A stretch of DNA of 32,249 bases, taken from NCBI GenBank assembly GCA_009692765.1, contig SHYQ01000008.1, positions 1-32,249 on the forward strand, read 5' to 3'. Every line of letters starts with the position of its first letter. The first letter of the stretch is position 1. Position numbers and translations under genes: made by a program. Of this stretch, positions 7,394-16,889 are shown in pieces. The notes below the pieces were generated by a model. The model saw only the letters and a program-made list of their open reading frames with translations. It was not told the origin of the DNA and did not search any database. Source of the stretch: Dehalococcoidia bacterium (GTDB lineage Bacteria; Chloroflexota; Dehalococcoidia; UBA2979).

Positions 7394-7704
7394 GAGGGGG
7401 ACCCTCACCCCCGGCCCCTCTCCCGCTTCGCGGGAGAGGGGAGACGGAAAGGGGTAGGGATGGCTGCGCCCCAACCCCCCGCAGGACGCGCACAACGGGC
7501 GCGCCCGCCGGGCGCGGCTTGGTGCGCCCTCACCCTGCCCTCTCCCACTGACGTGGGCGAGGGTTCTGATCTGCGTTCGAGGCGCGCCTGCCGCGCGCCG
7601 TTCCGCCGGGAGCGCGAAGGGCGCAGCCCCCTCGCATCACCCTGGTGCCTTCTCCTCACCTCTCCCGCTTCGCGGGAGAGGTGCCGGGGGTGAGGGTCCC
7701 CCTC
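7394..7704. repeat. MITE-like palindromic element B (311 bp) with 22-bp perfect terminal inverted repeats
   Basis: This occupies half of the 619-base gap between rnhB and ftsH. Left end 7394-7415 (GAGGGGGACCCTCACC...) is the exact reverse complement of 7683-7704. Each end is followed inward by a CTCTCCCGCTTCGCGGGAGAG hairpin, so near-identity continues to about 48 bp. The interior (7524-7642) is present in inverted orientation in element E. No open reading frame in it looks like a gene. No obvious target-site duplication is seen. The flanks (7322-7393 and 7705-7940) hold no recognisable gene; a TACACT box at 7817-7822 is a weak candidate -10 for ftsH. Confidence 0.85.
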
Positions 7705-7940
7705 GGCGCTGGCCAACACGGCGCTGGCGAACGTCGAGGGATCGACCGACGATAGGAGGGACGCGAACGCCCGATCCGGGGGCTTCCGCGCGCACGAGGC
7801 GGCCCCTGCCGCGGTGTACACTCGGATCACCCGAACGCACGAGGATCGAGGCACGCGGCGCCTCGCACCTCCCTGCATCGTCGAGGGCCGCGCGCGGCCT
7901 CGGCGCCCCCGACCGGACGGCCGGCCGAAAGCGAGCCCAG

Positions 7941-9920
<1,980 letters not shown>

Positions 9921-9941
9921 CTCGACGCGACGCAAACACAC

Positions 9942-9970
9942 CGAAACGCCCCGCTATGCGGGGCGTTTCG
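9942..9970 (+). terminator. Strong intrinsic terminator after ftsH
   Basis: A perfect 13-bp stem, CGAAACGCCCCGC (9942-9954) and GCGGGGCGTTTCG (9958-9970), with a three-base loop TAT, 21 bases after the ftsH stop. It has no T-run beyond CTT. Confidence 0.85.
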
Positions 9971-10004
9971 CTTGGGAGCGCGCGAGCGCCCGAGGACTGA
10001 CGGG

Positions 10005-10406
10005 GGCGGCCCCTCTCCCGGCCCCTCCCCTGCGCGGGGAGGGGGGTCAGCAAGGGGAGATCCCCCATCCCCCCGGCCCCCTTCCCTCCGGGAAGGGGGA
10101 GGTCGCCGCGGCGCTGCGCGCGTTCACCATCCCAGGCGCTCCCCACGCGTTCGTTCGCTGGCGTCTCGGCCCGCCTCCGCCGGGAGCGCGAGGGGCGCAG
10201 CCCGCTCGCATCTCTTGCTGCTTCCCTGGCGGGAAGGGGGCTTTCGGATCTCGGCGTGCGCCTGCCGCGCCCGCCTCCGCCGGGAGCGCGACGGGGCGCA
10301 GTCCGCTCGCATCTCTTGCTGCTTCTGACTCCCTCTCCTGCGAAGCGGGAGAGGGGCCGGGGGTGAGGGTTCTCCCTCCCGCGCAGGGAGGGGGGAGGGG
10401 GCCGCC
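10005..10406. repeat. Interspersed palindromic element C (~400 bp) with an internal direct repeat
   Basis: This fills the 517-base gap between ftsH and the dedA-like gene, and no gene is seen in it. GGCGGCCCC at the left end is mirrored by GGGGCCGCC at the right. Inside are several CCCCTCCCC-loop-GGGGAGGGG palindromes. A 55-bp block starting CCCGCCTCCGCCGGGAGCGC occurs twice in direct orientation (10170-10224 and 10270-10325), differing at only a few positions. The module GGGAGCGCGAGGGGCGCAGCCC is shared with elements B, D and E. Confidence 0.8.
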
Positions 10407-10437
10407 GCGCTCAGTCGCGCGGGCACCACTCGCGCCG

Positions 10438-11157
10438 TCACGCCGAGGGCGGAGCGTCCACCTCGGCGGCGCGCAGCTCGCGCATGCGCCGCTCGTACAT
10501 CCGCTGCGCGACGAGCATCCAGGCGACCGCGCCCGCCGCGAGCCCGATGCGCAGCGCCGGGGCCTCCTCGAGCCTGCCGTCGTCCGTGAGCACCGCCGTG
10601 CCGAGGATGTAGCCGGCGCCCACCCACGCGACGTTGGCGACCGCCGCGCCGATGAAGTCGAGCGGCACCCACAGGCGCAGCGACATGCGCAGCGCGCCCG
10701 AGCCGAACGGACCGAGCGTCCGCGTGACGCTGTGCAGGTGGTAGAACGGCACCAGCCACAGCGCGCGCCCTTGCATCAGGGCGGCCGCCACCTTCAGCGT
10801 CGGTCCCAACCGCGTCCCCTCGATGTAGCGCGCCCCCCAGCGGCCCAGCGCGTAGGAGATCACGTCCCCAAGCACCGTCCCGGCGAGCGCCACGAGGAAC
10901 ACCACGCTGACGTTGCCCGTCCCCTGCGCGGCGGCGGCCCCGCCGAGGAACATGATCACGACCCCCGGGAACAGCATCCCCAGGCCGACCGTCGACTCTA
11001 TGAGCGCGGCGATGAAGACCATCGGCGTGCCGAAGCGCGCAAAGAGGTCGCGCACGAACAGGAACACGAAGTCCGTGATCGCGTTGAACCAGTCGTACGG
11101 GGCGCTGAGGTATTGCCACAGGTCCACGCGAGGGCGGCTCCGGCTTCGGTCGGTCAT
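10438..11157 (-). CDS. DedA/VTT-family membrane protein
   Basis: A 239-residue polytopic inner-membrane protein of the DedA (SNARE-associated/VTT) family, linked to lipid flipping and membrane homeostasis in other bacteria. Seen here are the N-terminal re-entrant region (about 25-70), the Gly-rich segment FPGVVIMFLGGAAAA with a following GTVLGDVISYALGRWGARY, and the family FY/R-type loop around VPFYHLHSVTRTLGPFGSG, then terminal hydrophobic helices. The ATG at 11157 is divergent from rplU, with about 97 bases to the rplU -35 box. The precise substrate is unknown. Its 3' end faces repeat element C. Confidence 0.88.
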   Translation of the reverse strand: MTDRSRSRPRVDLWQYLSAPYDWFNAITDFVFLFVRDLFARFGTPMVFIAALIESTVGLGMLFPGVVIMFLGGAAAAQGTGNVSVVFLVALAGTVLGDVISYALGRWGARYIEGTRLGPTLKVAAALMQGRALWLVPFYHLHSVTRTLGPFGSGALRMSLRLWVPLDFIGAAVANVAWVGAGYILGTAVLTDDGRLEEAPALRIGLAAGAVAWMLVAQRMYERRMRELRAAEVDAPPSA

Positions 11158-11254
11158 GGGGGGTCCGGCGCGGGGAGGCGGGGACGGGCCCAGTCTCCCA
11201 CATCGTGCACCCTCGGCGGGGCCCGTCGCGCTCCGGCGGGGTCTGCGGGGCGCG

Positions 11255-11283
11255 TTGACCCCTCCCGCAGCCTCCTCTAGACT
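11255..11283 (+). promoter_or_regulatory. Sigma-70 promoter of the rplU-rpmA operon
   Basis: TTGACC (11255-11260) and TAGACT (11278-11283) with an ideal 17-base spacer is the best promoter match in the window. It gives a leader of roughly 55 bases to the rplU ATG. Confidence 0.75.
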
Positions 11284-11305
11284 TGTCGTTCGGCTCCCAG
11301 GAGGG

Positions 11306-11326
11306 TGTCCCAGAGTCTCCGGGACA
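11306..11326 (+). promoter_or_regulatory. Leader hairpin upstream of rplU
   Basis: TGTCCC (11306-11311) pairs with GGGACA (11321-11326) around a nine-base loop, in the predicted 5' leader of rplU and just before the ribosome binding site AGAGAAGG (11331-11338). Autogenous leaders are common for ribosomal protein operons. This one is only a short stem, and a regulatory role is inference. Confidence 0.35.
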
Positions 11327-11344
11327 TCTCAGAGAAGGTCTTAC

Positions 11345-11659
11345 ATGTACGCCATCGTCCGCTTCCTCGGGAAGCAATACCGTGTGCGGCCCGGCGACCG
11401 GGTCATCGTCGACCGCATCGACGCCTCGGAGGGCGACGAGGTCGCGCTGGGCGAGGTCCTCCTCGTCGCCGACGACGACCGCACCACCGTCGGCGAGCCG
11501 GTCGTCTCCGGCGCGAGCGTCCGCGCCCGCATCGAGACGCACGACCGCGCCGCGAAGGTGACCTCCTTCGACTACAAGAACAAGACGCGCCAGAAGACCA
11601 TGCACGGCCACCGCCAGTTGCAGACGCGCGTCGTGATCACCGACATCACCGCCGGCTAG
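11345..11659 (+). CDS. rplU: 50S ribosomal protein L21
   Basis: A large-subunit ribosomal protein of 104 residues, starting [18 protein letters not shown] and ending in the family signature around [22 protein letters not shown]. It starts at ATG 11345, preceded by AGAGAAGG. It lies directly upstream of rpmA (41 bases), without the small ribosome-associated protein gene (Prp/YsxB) that separates L21 and L27 in Firmicutes. Confidence 0.97.
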   Translation: MYAIVRFLGKQYRVRPGDRVIVDRIDASEGDEVALGEVLLVADDDRTTVGEPVVSGASVRARIETHDRAAKVTSFDYKNKTRQKTMHGHRQLQTRVVITDITAG

Positions 11660-11700
11660 CCCGTCCGACCGGTAGGCGAGCGGGCGCGAGGGAGACCGAG

Positions 11701-11997
11701 ATGGCACACAAGAAGTCCGGCGGCTCAAGCAGGAACGGACGCGACTCCGCGGCGCAGCGCCTCGGCGTGAAGCGCTCGGAGGGCCAGATCGTCACGGCCG
11801 GCTCGATCATCATCCGCCAGCGGGGCACGCGCGTGCACGCCGGCCTCAACGTCGGCGTCGGCAAGGATCACACGCTCTGGGCGCGCGTCCCCGGCACGGT
11901 GAAGTTCAGCGCGTACGCCAAGGGCGGCCGCAAGCAAGTCTCCATCATCGCGTTCGGCGCTGAGGCCGTCGCTGCCGGCGCCGAGGCCGCCTCGTAA
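11701..11997 (+). CDS. rpmA: 50S ribosomal protein L27
   Basis: A 98-residue ribosomal protein near the peptidyl-transferase centre. It starts directly with [20 protein letters not shown], the mature N-terminus, so there is no cleavable Firmicutes-type prepeptide. That fits the absence of the Prp protease gene between L21 and L27. The C-terminal 15 residues are an Ala-rich tail beyond the family core. A GAGGGAG ribosome binding site precedes the ATG. Confidence 0.97.
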   Translation: MAHKKSGGSSRNGRDSAAQRLGVKRSEGQIVTAGSIIIRQRGTRVHAGLNVGVGKDHTLWARVPGTVKFSAYAKGGRKQVSIIAFGAEAVAAGAEAAS

Positions 11998-12040
11998 CGT
12001 CGCGCCTGCACCCACCCCGATCGCTCGAAGGGAACGGCCC

Positions 12041-12277
12041 GTGAAAGCCACGATCCACCCGAAATACGAACTCGCGACCGTCACCTGCGGCTCCTGCGCC
12101 GCCACCTGGGAGACGCGCTCGACGAAGCCGGTGATCCACGTCGACGTCTGCTCGAACTGCCACCCGTTCTTCACGGGCGAGCAGCGCATCGTCGACACCG
12201 CCGGCCGCGTCGAGCGGTTCCGCCGCCGCTACGCCGGCGGCGCCGCTGCCGCGACGGACGCCGCACCGAAGGCATAG
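12041..12277 (+). CDS. rpmE: 50S ribosomal protein L31, zinc-binding form
   Basis: A 78-residue ribosomal protein with the C+ cysteines C16, C19, C37 and C40 (VTCGSC and VCSNC) that bind zinc. The signature HPFFTGEQRIVDTAGRVERF follows. The first pair is CxxC, whereas E. coli L31 has CxC. The start is GTG 12041, with AAGGGA upstream. The Ala-rich tail is an extension. It ends at a good terminator, so it closes the rplU-rpmA-rpmE run. Confidence 0.96.
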   Translation: MKATIHPKYELATVTCGSCAATWETRSTKPVIHVDVCSNCHPFFTGEQRIVDTAGRVERFRRRYAGGAAAATDAAPKA

Positions 12278-12307
12278 GCCGCGGTCCCCGCCGTATGAAC
12301 GCGCGCG

Positions 12308-12329
12308 AGGGCGGCCGGAAGGCCGCCTT
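12308..12329 (+). terminator. Intrinsic terminator after rpmE
   Basis: A nine-pair stem (with one G-T pair) AGGGCGGCC (12308-12316) and GGCCGCCTT (12321-12329), closed by a GGAA loop (GNRA type), 30 bases after the rpmE stop. Confidence 0.7.
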
Positions 12330-12359
12330 CGTGCTATCCGTGCACATGCGAGGAGGCGG

Positions 12360-12863
12360 ATGCCCGCTCCGATGATCCGCCGGATCCGCGCGCATGAGGG
12401 CGTGCCGTACCGCGATATCCGGCTGCGCGCCCTCGCCGACGCTCCTCGCGCGTTCGGCACCACGCTCGCCGAGGCCGCGGCACGCCCCGCGCCGTGGTGG
12501 GACGAGCGGGCGCAGGCGACCGCGCAGGGCGGCCGCGCCGCGCTCTTCGTCGCAGCGGTCGACGAGCGCTGGTGCGGCCTCATCGGTGGCGAGTTGCCGG
12601 AGGCGACCGCGACCGCCGAGGTGATCTCGATGTGGGTCGAGCCCGCGTGGCGGCGTCACGGCGTCGCCGCGCGGCTGCTGGACGCCGTCGCGGGCTGGGG
12701 CATGCAGCACGACGCCACCGCGATGGAGTTGTGGGTCACAGAGGGCAACGTCCCCGCCATCGCGCTGTACGAGGGCTACGCGTTCGCGTTCACCAGCGAC
12801 TCGCGAGCGCACGCGTCGCAACAAGGCCTCCTCGAACGCTGCATGCGCCGCGCCCTCCGCTGA
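12360..12863 (+). CDS. GNAT-family N-acetyltransferase
   Basis: A 167-residue cytoplasmic acetyl-CoA-dependent transferase. The GNAT core is visible: strand 4 and the acetyl-CoA loop in AEVISMWVEPAWRRHGVAARLLD (R-R-x-G-x-A pyrophosphate loop), and the later LWVTEGNVPAIALYEGYAF motif typical of the C-terminal half. The substrate is unknown. The ATG at 12360 follows AGGAGG at only three bases; ATG 12372 is a possible alternative. A TATCCG box at 12335-12340 could be its -10. Confidence 0.88.
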   Translation: MPAPMIRRIRAHEGVPYRDIRLRALADAPRAFGTTLAEAAARPAPWWDERAQATAQGGRAALFVAAVDERWCGLIGGELPEATATAEVISMWVEPAWRRHGVAARLLDAVAGWGMQHDATAMELWVTEGNVPAIALYEGYAFAFTSDSRAHASQQGLLERCMRRALR

Positions 12864-12926
12864 GGCGGGCGAGGCCACCCGCCCCGCGCGGTGCACGTTG
12901 ACGCGTCCGGCGCGTACGCTGGCCCC

Positions 12927-13838
12927 GTGAGCAGCAGAGCGAGCACCCCCAACTACGGCGGCCAGGCGGTCGTCGAGGGCGTCATGATGCGCGGCGCGAC
13001 GGCGATGGCGGTCGCCGTGCGCCGCCCCGACGGCACCGTGATCAGCCGCGCCGAGCCGCTGCGCGGCCTGTCGAGGACGCGCCTGCGCGCCGTGCCGCTG
13101 CTGCGCGGCATCCTCGTGCTGTTCGAGACGCTGCAACTGGGCATGCGCGCGCTGGCGTGGTCCGCGGCGGTCGCCGCCGGCGCGGTCAACGAGCGTGGCG
13201 AGGGCGGCGCGCTGGGCATCCTCGACCGGGCCGTGCTGCTCAGCGCGTTCGCCGTGGGCGTGCTCGCGTTCTTCGTCGGCCCGGTCCTGCTGACGGCGTG
13301 GCTCGACGGCGTCGCTCCGGCGCGCTGGATCTCCCTCGCTGCGGAGGGCGCGATCCGCATCGCGCTGCTGCTCGTGTACATGTGGAACCTCGGGCGCAAG
13401 GGCGAGATCCGCCGGGTGTTCCAGTACCACGGGGCGGAGCACATGACGATCTACGCGCTCGAAGATGGGCGCGATCTCAGCGTCCCCGCGATCCGCCGCT
13501 ACCCGAAGGAGCACCCGCGCTGCGGCACGTCGTTCCTGCTCACCGTCGCGCTCGTCTCGATCGTCGTGTTCGCGTTCGCCGGCACTGAGCCGCTCTGGTG
13601 GCGCTTCGCCTCGCGGCTGCTGCTGATCCCCCTCGTCGCCGCGGTGGCGTACGAGGCGATCCGCTTCGCCGGCTTCCACCAGCGCTGGCCCGCGGTGCGC
13701 TGGCTCTTCGCCGCGAACATCGCGCTCCAGCGGCTCACGACGCTGCCCCCCGACGACGAGCAGATCCAGGTCGCGATCACCGCGATGCAGCGGTGTCGCG
13801 ACGAGGAACGCGCGCACGCCGCGCGCGCCACCGCGTGA
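12927..13838 (+). CDS. DUF1385 family membrane protein (YqhQ-like)
   Basis: A 303-residue multi-pass membrane protein with the DUF1385 signature YGGQAVVEGVMMRG close to the N-terminus and the conserved motif FQYHGAEHMTIYALE. About four to five hydrophobic helices follow in pairs. DUF1385 genes are commonly found next to rpmE and prfA in Chloroflexota and Firmicutes, which agrees with the position here. The function is unknown. Start chosen at GTG 12927, because conserved sequence begins eight residues later; GTG 12891 is possible. A TACGCT box ends exactly seven bases before 12927, compatible with a leaderless transcript. The stop lies in a tandem 14-bp duplication. Confidence 0.88.
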   Translation: MSSRASTPNYGGQAVVEGVMMRGATAMAVAVRRPDGTVISRAEPLRGLSRTRLRAVPLLRGILVLFETLQLGMRALAWSAAVAAGAVNERGEGGALGILDRAVLLSAFAVGVLAFFVGPVLLTAWLDGVAPARWISLAAEGAIRIALLLVYMWNLGRKGEIRRVFQYHGAEHMTIYALEDGRDLSVPAIRRYPKEHPRCGTSFLLTVALVSIVVFAFAGTEPLWWRFASRLLLIPLVAAVAYEAIRFAGFHQRWPAVRWLFAANIALQRLTTLPPDDEQIQVAITAMQRCRDEERAHAARATA

Positions 13839-13863
13839 TGAGCGTGGCGTGATGAGCGTGGCG
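13836..13863. repeat. 14-bp perfect tandem duplication over a stop/start junction
   Basis: TGATGAGCGTGGCG occurs at 13836-13849 and 13850-13863, followed by a third partial copy TGATGG that contains the start ATG of the next gene (13866). The first copy contains the DUF1385 stop TGA. Confidence 0.9.
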
Positions 13864-13865
13864 TG

Positions 13866-14492
13866 ATGGCTGGCGCCGGCTTCGACGCGGATGGGATGGA
13901 CGCCGCGATCCGCGCGCGCCGCTCGATCCGCGGCCTGGAGGGGCCGCCGCTGCCGCCGGAGCAGGTTGACGCGCTCGTCGCGCTCGCGCTCACCGCGCCC
14001 GCGCCGCACCACACCGAGCCCTGGCGCTTCGTCGAGGTGTCGCCCGCGCGCCGGGAGGCGCTCGCCGTCGCGATGGGCGACGCGTGGGCGGCCGATCTCG
14101 CACGCGACGGGCTGCCGGAGGCGCGCCGCGCGTGGGCGCTGGCGCGGTCGCACCGCCGCGTCGTGGACGCGCCGACGCTGCTGCTCGGCTGCCTCGTGGC
14201 GGACGGCCTCAACGCCTACGCCGACGACCGCCGCGCGCGCGCCGAGTGGGGGCTAGCGCAGCACTCGTTTGGGGCGGCGTTGCAGAACATCCTGCTGGGC
14301 GCATCGGCGCGCGGCCTGGCCGCGTACTGGATCTCCGCGCCGCTCTACGCGCCCGAGGCGGTGCGTAGCGCCCTCGACCTCGATGAGGCGTGGCAGCCGC
14401 AGGCGCTCGTCTGTATCGGCCGCCTGCGCGCGGACTACGCGCCATTCGAGCGCCCCGCGCGCGACGTGACGCGCTTCCTCGTGCGGCGGTAG
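13866..14492 (+). CDS. FbiB C-terminal-like nitroreductase (coenzyme F420-related)
   Basis: A 208-residue FMN-dependent nitroreductase-fold protein. The order of motifs (RARRSIRG, LTAPAPHHTEPWRFVEV, RSHRRVVDAPTLLL, YADDRRARAEW, SFGAALQNILLGASARGLAAYW, and APLYAPEAVR) resembles the C-terminal domain of FbiB/CofE-associated proteins that reduce dehydro-F420-0 in F420 biosynthesis. The F420:glutamate ligase domain itself is absent, so this is a stand-alone reductase. F420 use by the organism is plausible but inferred. It may equally act on another substrate. The start at ATG 13866 lies just after a tandem duplication; no clear Shine-Dalgarno is seen. Confidence 0.8.
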   Translation: MAGAGFDADGMDAAIRARRSIRGLEGPPLPPEQVDALVALALTAPAPHHTEPWRFVEVSPARREALAVAMGDAWAADLARDGLPEARRAWALARSHRRVVDAPTLLLGCLVADGLNAYADDRRARAEWGLAQHSFGAALQNILLGASARGLAAYWISAPLYAPEAVRSALDLDEAWQPQALVCIGRLRADYAPFERPARDVTRFLVRR

Positions 14493-14541
14493 GCGCCGCG
14501 GGCGGCCCCGCAGGCGAGCGGGACGTCGAGGTGCTGTGTGA

Positions 14542-14789
14542 GGCGGCCCACCCCCTGCCCCCTCCCTGCGCGGGAGGGGGTTCAAGAAGGAGAAAGGTAA
14601 TGCGAGGGGGCTGCGCCCCTCGCGCTCCCAGCGGAACGCGCGCGGCAGGCGCGCGATCCGAGGCGGAGCGCGAGGCCGCGCGATCCGAAAGCCCCCTTCC
14701 CGCGAGGGAAGGGGGTTGGGGGATGGGCGAAATCTCATTCTGATGTCAGACCCCCTCCCGCGCAGGGAGGGGGTAGGGGGTGGGCCGCC
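14542..14789. repeat. MITE-like element D (248 bp) with 39-bp terminal inverted repeats
   Basis: This occupies the 401-base gap before hisI, and no gene is seen in it. The left end 14542-14580 (starting GGCGGCCCACCCCCTGCCCC) is the reverse complement of 14751-14789 with a single mismatch. The interior contains the TGCGAGGGGGCTGCGCCCC module and the GCGCGCGGCAGGCGCGC module shared with elements B and E, plus another CCCCCTTCCC-loop-GGGAAGGGGG palindrome (about 14693-14714). No target-site duplication is obvious. Confidence 0.88.
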
Positions 14790-14893
14790 CCGCGCAAGCA
14801 CCTCGGCGCTGCTCGCCACGCAGCCCGCGGCGCGGGATGATCGCTTCACTCCGACTCAGGCAGACGACGTACCACGATGCGACAGGAACCTCG

Positions 14894-15310
14894 ATGACCA
14901 CCGCGAACCCACTCGAAGAGGGCCTGGCGCTCACCCTCGACTTCGACAAGCTCACGAAGGCGGCGGAGACGCCCGGCATCCTGCCCTGCGCGGTGCAGAA
15001 CGTCGACACGGGCGAGGTGATCCTGATCGCCTACGTCAACGAACTCGCGCTGAAGACCGCGATCGCGCGCAGGCTCCCGGTGTTCTGGAGCACCTCGCGT
15101 CGCGAGCTGTGGATCAAGGGCGACACGTCCGGTGAGACGTACGCGCTGCTCGAGGTGCGCGTGAACTGCGAGCAGAACTCGCTCGTCTACCGCGTGCGCC
15201 CGAATCGCGGCGGCATCTGCCACACGCACAACCAGCACGGCGACGCGCGCAACTGCTACTACCGCTCACTCGACTTCGAGACGATGGGGCTGCGCAACCT
15301 CGACCCATAG
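14894..15310 (+). CDS. hisI: Phosphoribosyl-AMP cyclohydrolase
   Basis: Third step of histidine biosynthesis, opening the adenine ring of PR-AMP. The 138 residues contain the family motifs ILIAYVNELAL, FWSTSRRELWIKGDTSGET and RGGICHT, and the three zinc cysteines C92, C109 and C121. It is a stand-alone hisI without the HisE pyrophosphohydrolase domain. The start ATG 14894 has AGGA six bases upstream; the open frame upstream is repeat-derived. It converges on hisF with only 31 bases between the stops, whereas hisI usually follows hisF in the same direction. Confidence 0.95.
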   Translation: MTTANPLEEGLALTLDFDKLTKAAETPGILPCAVQNVDTGEVILIAYVNELALKTAIARRLPVFWSTSRRELWIKGDTSGETYALLEVRVNCEQNSLVYRVRPNRGGICHTHNQHGDARNCYYRSLDFETMGLRNLDP

Positions 15311-15341
15311 ACCGCTCGCCGCGGGCGCGCACCGTCGAGGG

Positions 15342-16118
15342 CTACGGGGCCGTCGGCTCCACCGGCCGCACCGCTACGCCGCGCGACTCGAGGTACCGCT
15401 TGAGGTCGGGGACGGTGTACGCCCCGAAGTGGAAGATCGAGGCCGCCAGCACCGCGTCCGCGCCGCCCTCGACGAGCGCGTCGTAGAGGTGCTCCGGCTT
15501 CCCCGCGCCGCCCGAGGCGATCAGCGGCAGGTGCACCGCCTCGCGCATCGCGCGCAACAGCGGCAGGTCGTACCCCTCCTGGTGGCCATCGGTATCCATC
15601 GAGGTCACGAGCAACTCGCCTGCCCCGCGCTCCTCGGCCTCACGCGCCCACTCCACGGCGTCGCGTCCGGTCCCCGTGCGGCCGCCGTAGGTGAAGACGT
15701 CCCAGCGCCCGGGCGCGACACGGCGCACGTCGATGGCGACGACGATGCACTGCGAGCCGAAGCCGCGCGCACCCTCGGTGATCAGCTCGGGGCGCTCGAA
15801 GGCGGCGGTGTTGATCGAGACCTTGTCCGCGCCCGCCTCGAGCATCCGTCGCACGTCGCCCGTCGCGCGCACGCCGCCGCCCACGGTGAGCGGGATGAAC
15901 ACCTGGTCGGCCGTGCGCTGGATCACCTCGTATACGCTCTCGCGTTCGCTGGAGGACGCCGTGATGTCGAGGAACACAAGTTCGTCCGCGCCGTCCTGGT
16001 CGTGCTTGCGCGCCAGTTCCACCGGGTCGCCGGCGTCGCGCAGATCGACGAACGACACGCCCTTCACGACGCGCCCGCGATCGACGTCGAAGCACGGAAT
16101 GATGCGCTTGGTGAGCAT
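15342..16118 (-). CDS. hisF: Imidazole glycerol phosphate synthase cyclase subunit
   Basis: A 258-residue (beta/alpha)8 barrel that uses ammonia from HisH to make imidazole glycerol phosphate and AICAR from PRFAR. Catalytic D11 ([12 protein letters not shown]) and D130 (VVAIDVRR) are at their canonical positions. The phosphate-binding GGGVR (80-84) and ASGGAG loops are visible. It starts at ATG 16118, 15 bases after the hisA stop, in the order hisH-hisA-hisF. Confidence 0.97.
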   Translation of the reverse strand: MLTKRIIPCFDVDRGRVVKGVSFVDLRDAGDPVELARKHDQDGADELVFLDITASSSERESVYEVIQRTADQVFIPLTVGGGVRATGDVRRMLEAGADKVSINTAAFERPELITEGARGFGSQCIVVAIDVRRVAPGRWDVFTYGGRTGTGRDAVEWAREAEERGAGELLVTSMDTDGHQEGYDLPLLRAMREAVHLPLIASGGAGKPEHLYDALVEGGADAVLAASIFHFGAYTVPDLKRYLESRGVAVRPVEPTAP

Positions 16119-16133
16119 CGGCGGGCCCCCGCC

Positions 16134-16862
16134 CTACGCCCGCGCCGCGGCGCCGGCGACCGCCATCGCCTCGCGCAGCGCGACGTCGCCGGTGTACAGC
16201 GCGCGCCCGACGATCGCGCCCTCGACGCCGGCCGCCGCGAGCGCGCGCAGGTCGCCGAGCGAACCCACGCCGCCGGCCGCGATCACGCGCACATCGGTGC
16301 GTGCGAGCAGACGCGCGTACGCCTCGACGTTCGGGCCGCCCTCGACGCCGTCGCGCGCGATGTCGGTGTACACGATGCGCCGCACCCCCGCGTCGACGAG
16401 CCGCGCGACGAACTCCAGCGCGTCGAGCTCGGTCGTCTCGGTCCACCCCTCGAGGCTGACCATCCCGTCGCGCGCGTCCACCGAGACGATCAATCGGTCG
16501 CCCGCCAGCGCGACCGCGTCGCGCAGCAGCGCCGGGTCCTTCACCGCGGCCGTGCCGATCACGACCCGCTGCACGCCGCCCTCGAGGGTCGCTCGCAGCG
16601 CGGCGAGGGTGCGGATGCCGCCACCCGTTTGCACCGGAGTCGCTACTGCCTCGGCGATCGCGCGCACGATCGCGGCGTTGGTCTGCAACCCGTCGCGCGC
16701 GCCGTCAAGGTCGACGACGTGGATGCGCGTGGCGCCCTCGGCGGCCCAGCGGCGCGCCATCGCGACGGGGTCGTCGCCGAAGACGGTCTCGCGCGCGTAG
16801 TCGCCCTGCGCCAGGCGGACGCACCGTCCGCCGCGGATGTCGATCGCCGGGATCACCTCCAC
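16134..16862 (-). CDS. hisA: ProFAR isomerase
   Basis: Catalyses the Amadori rearrangement of ProFAR to PRFAR in histidine synthesis. The 242-residue half-barrel duplicate fold is recognised from D8 (VIPAIDIRGG), the QTGGGIR phosphate loop, D129 (SVDARDG) and YTDIARDG. The start is GTG 16862, with GAGGGG about eight bases upstream. It follows hisH after 27 bases. An actinobacterial PriA (dual HisA/TrpF) role is possible in principle but not supported by context. Confidence 0.96.
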   Translation of the reverse strand: MEVIPAIDIRGGRCVRLAQGDYARETVFGDDPVAMARRWAAEGATRIHVVDLDGARDGLQTNAAIVRAIAEAVATPVQTGGGIRTLAALRATLEGGVQRVVIGTAAVKDPALLRDAVALAGDRLIVSVDARDGMVSLEGWTETTELDALEFVARLVDAGVRRIVYTDIARDGVEGGPNVEAYARLLARTDVRVIAAGGVGSLGDLRALAAAGVEGAIVGRALYTGDVALREAMAVAGAAARA

Positions 16863-16889
16863 GCTGGCGCTCCCCTCGACCGCGGCGAT

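Noticed and set aside
12171-14153. A 660-codon minus-strand open frame opposite the GNAT and DUF1385 genes
   Set aside because: It is antisense to genes with clear family motifs and has a strongly biased Arg/His/Asp composition without any recognisable domain.
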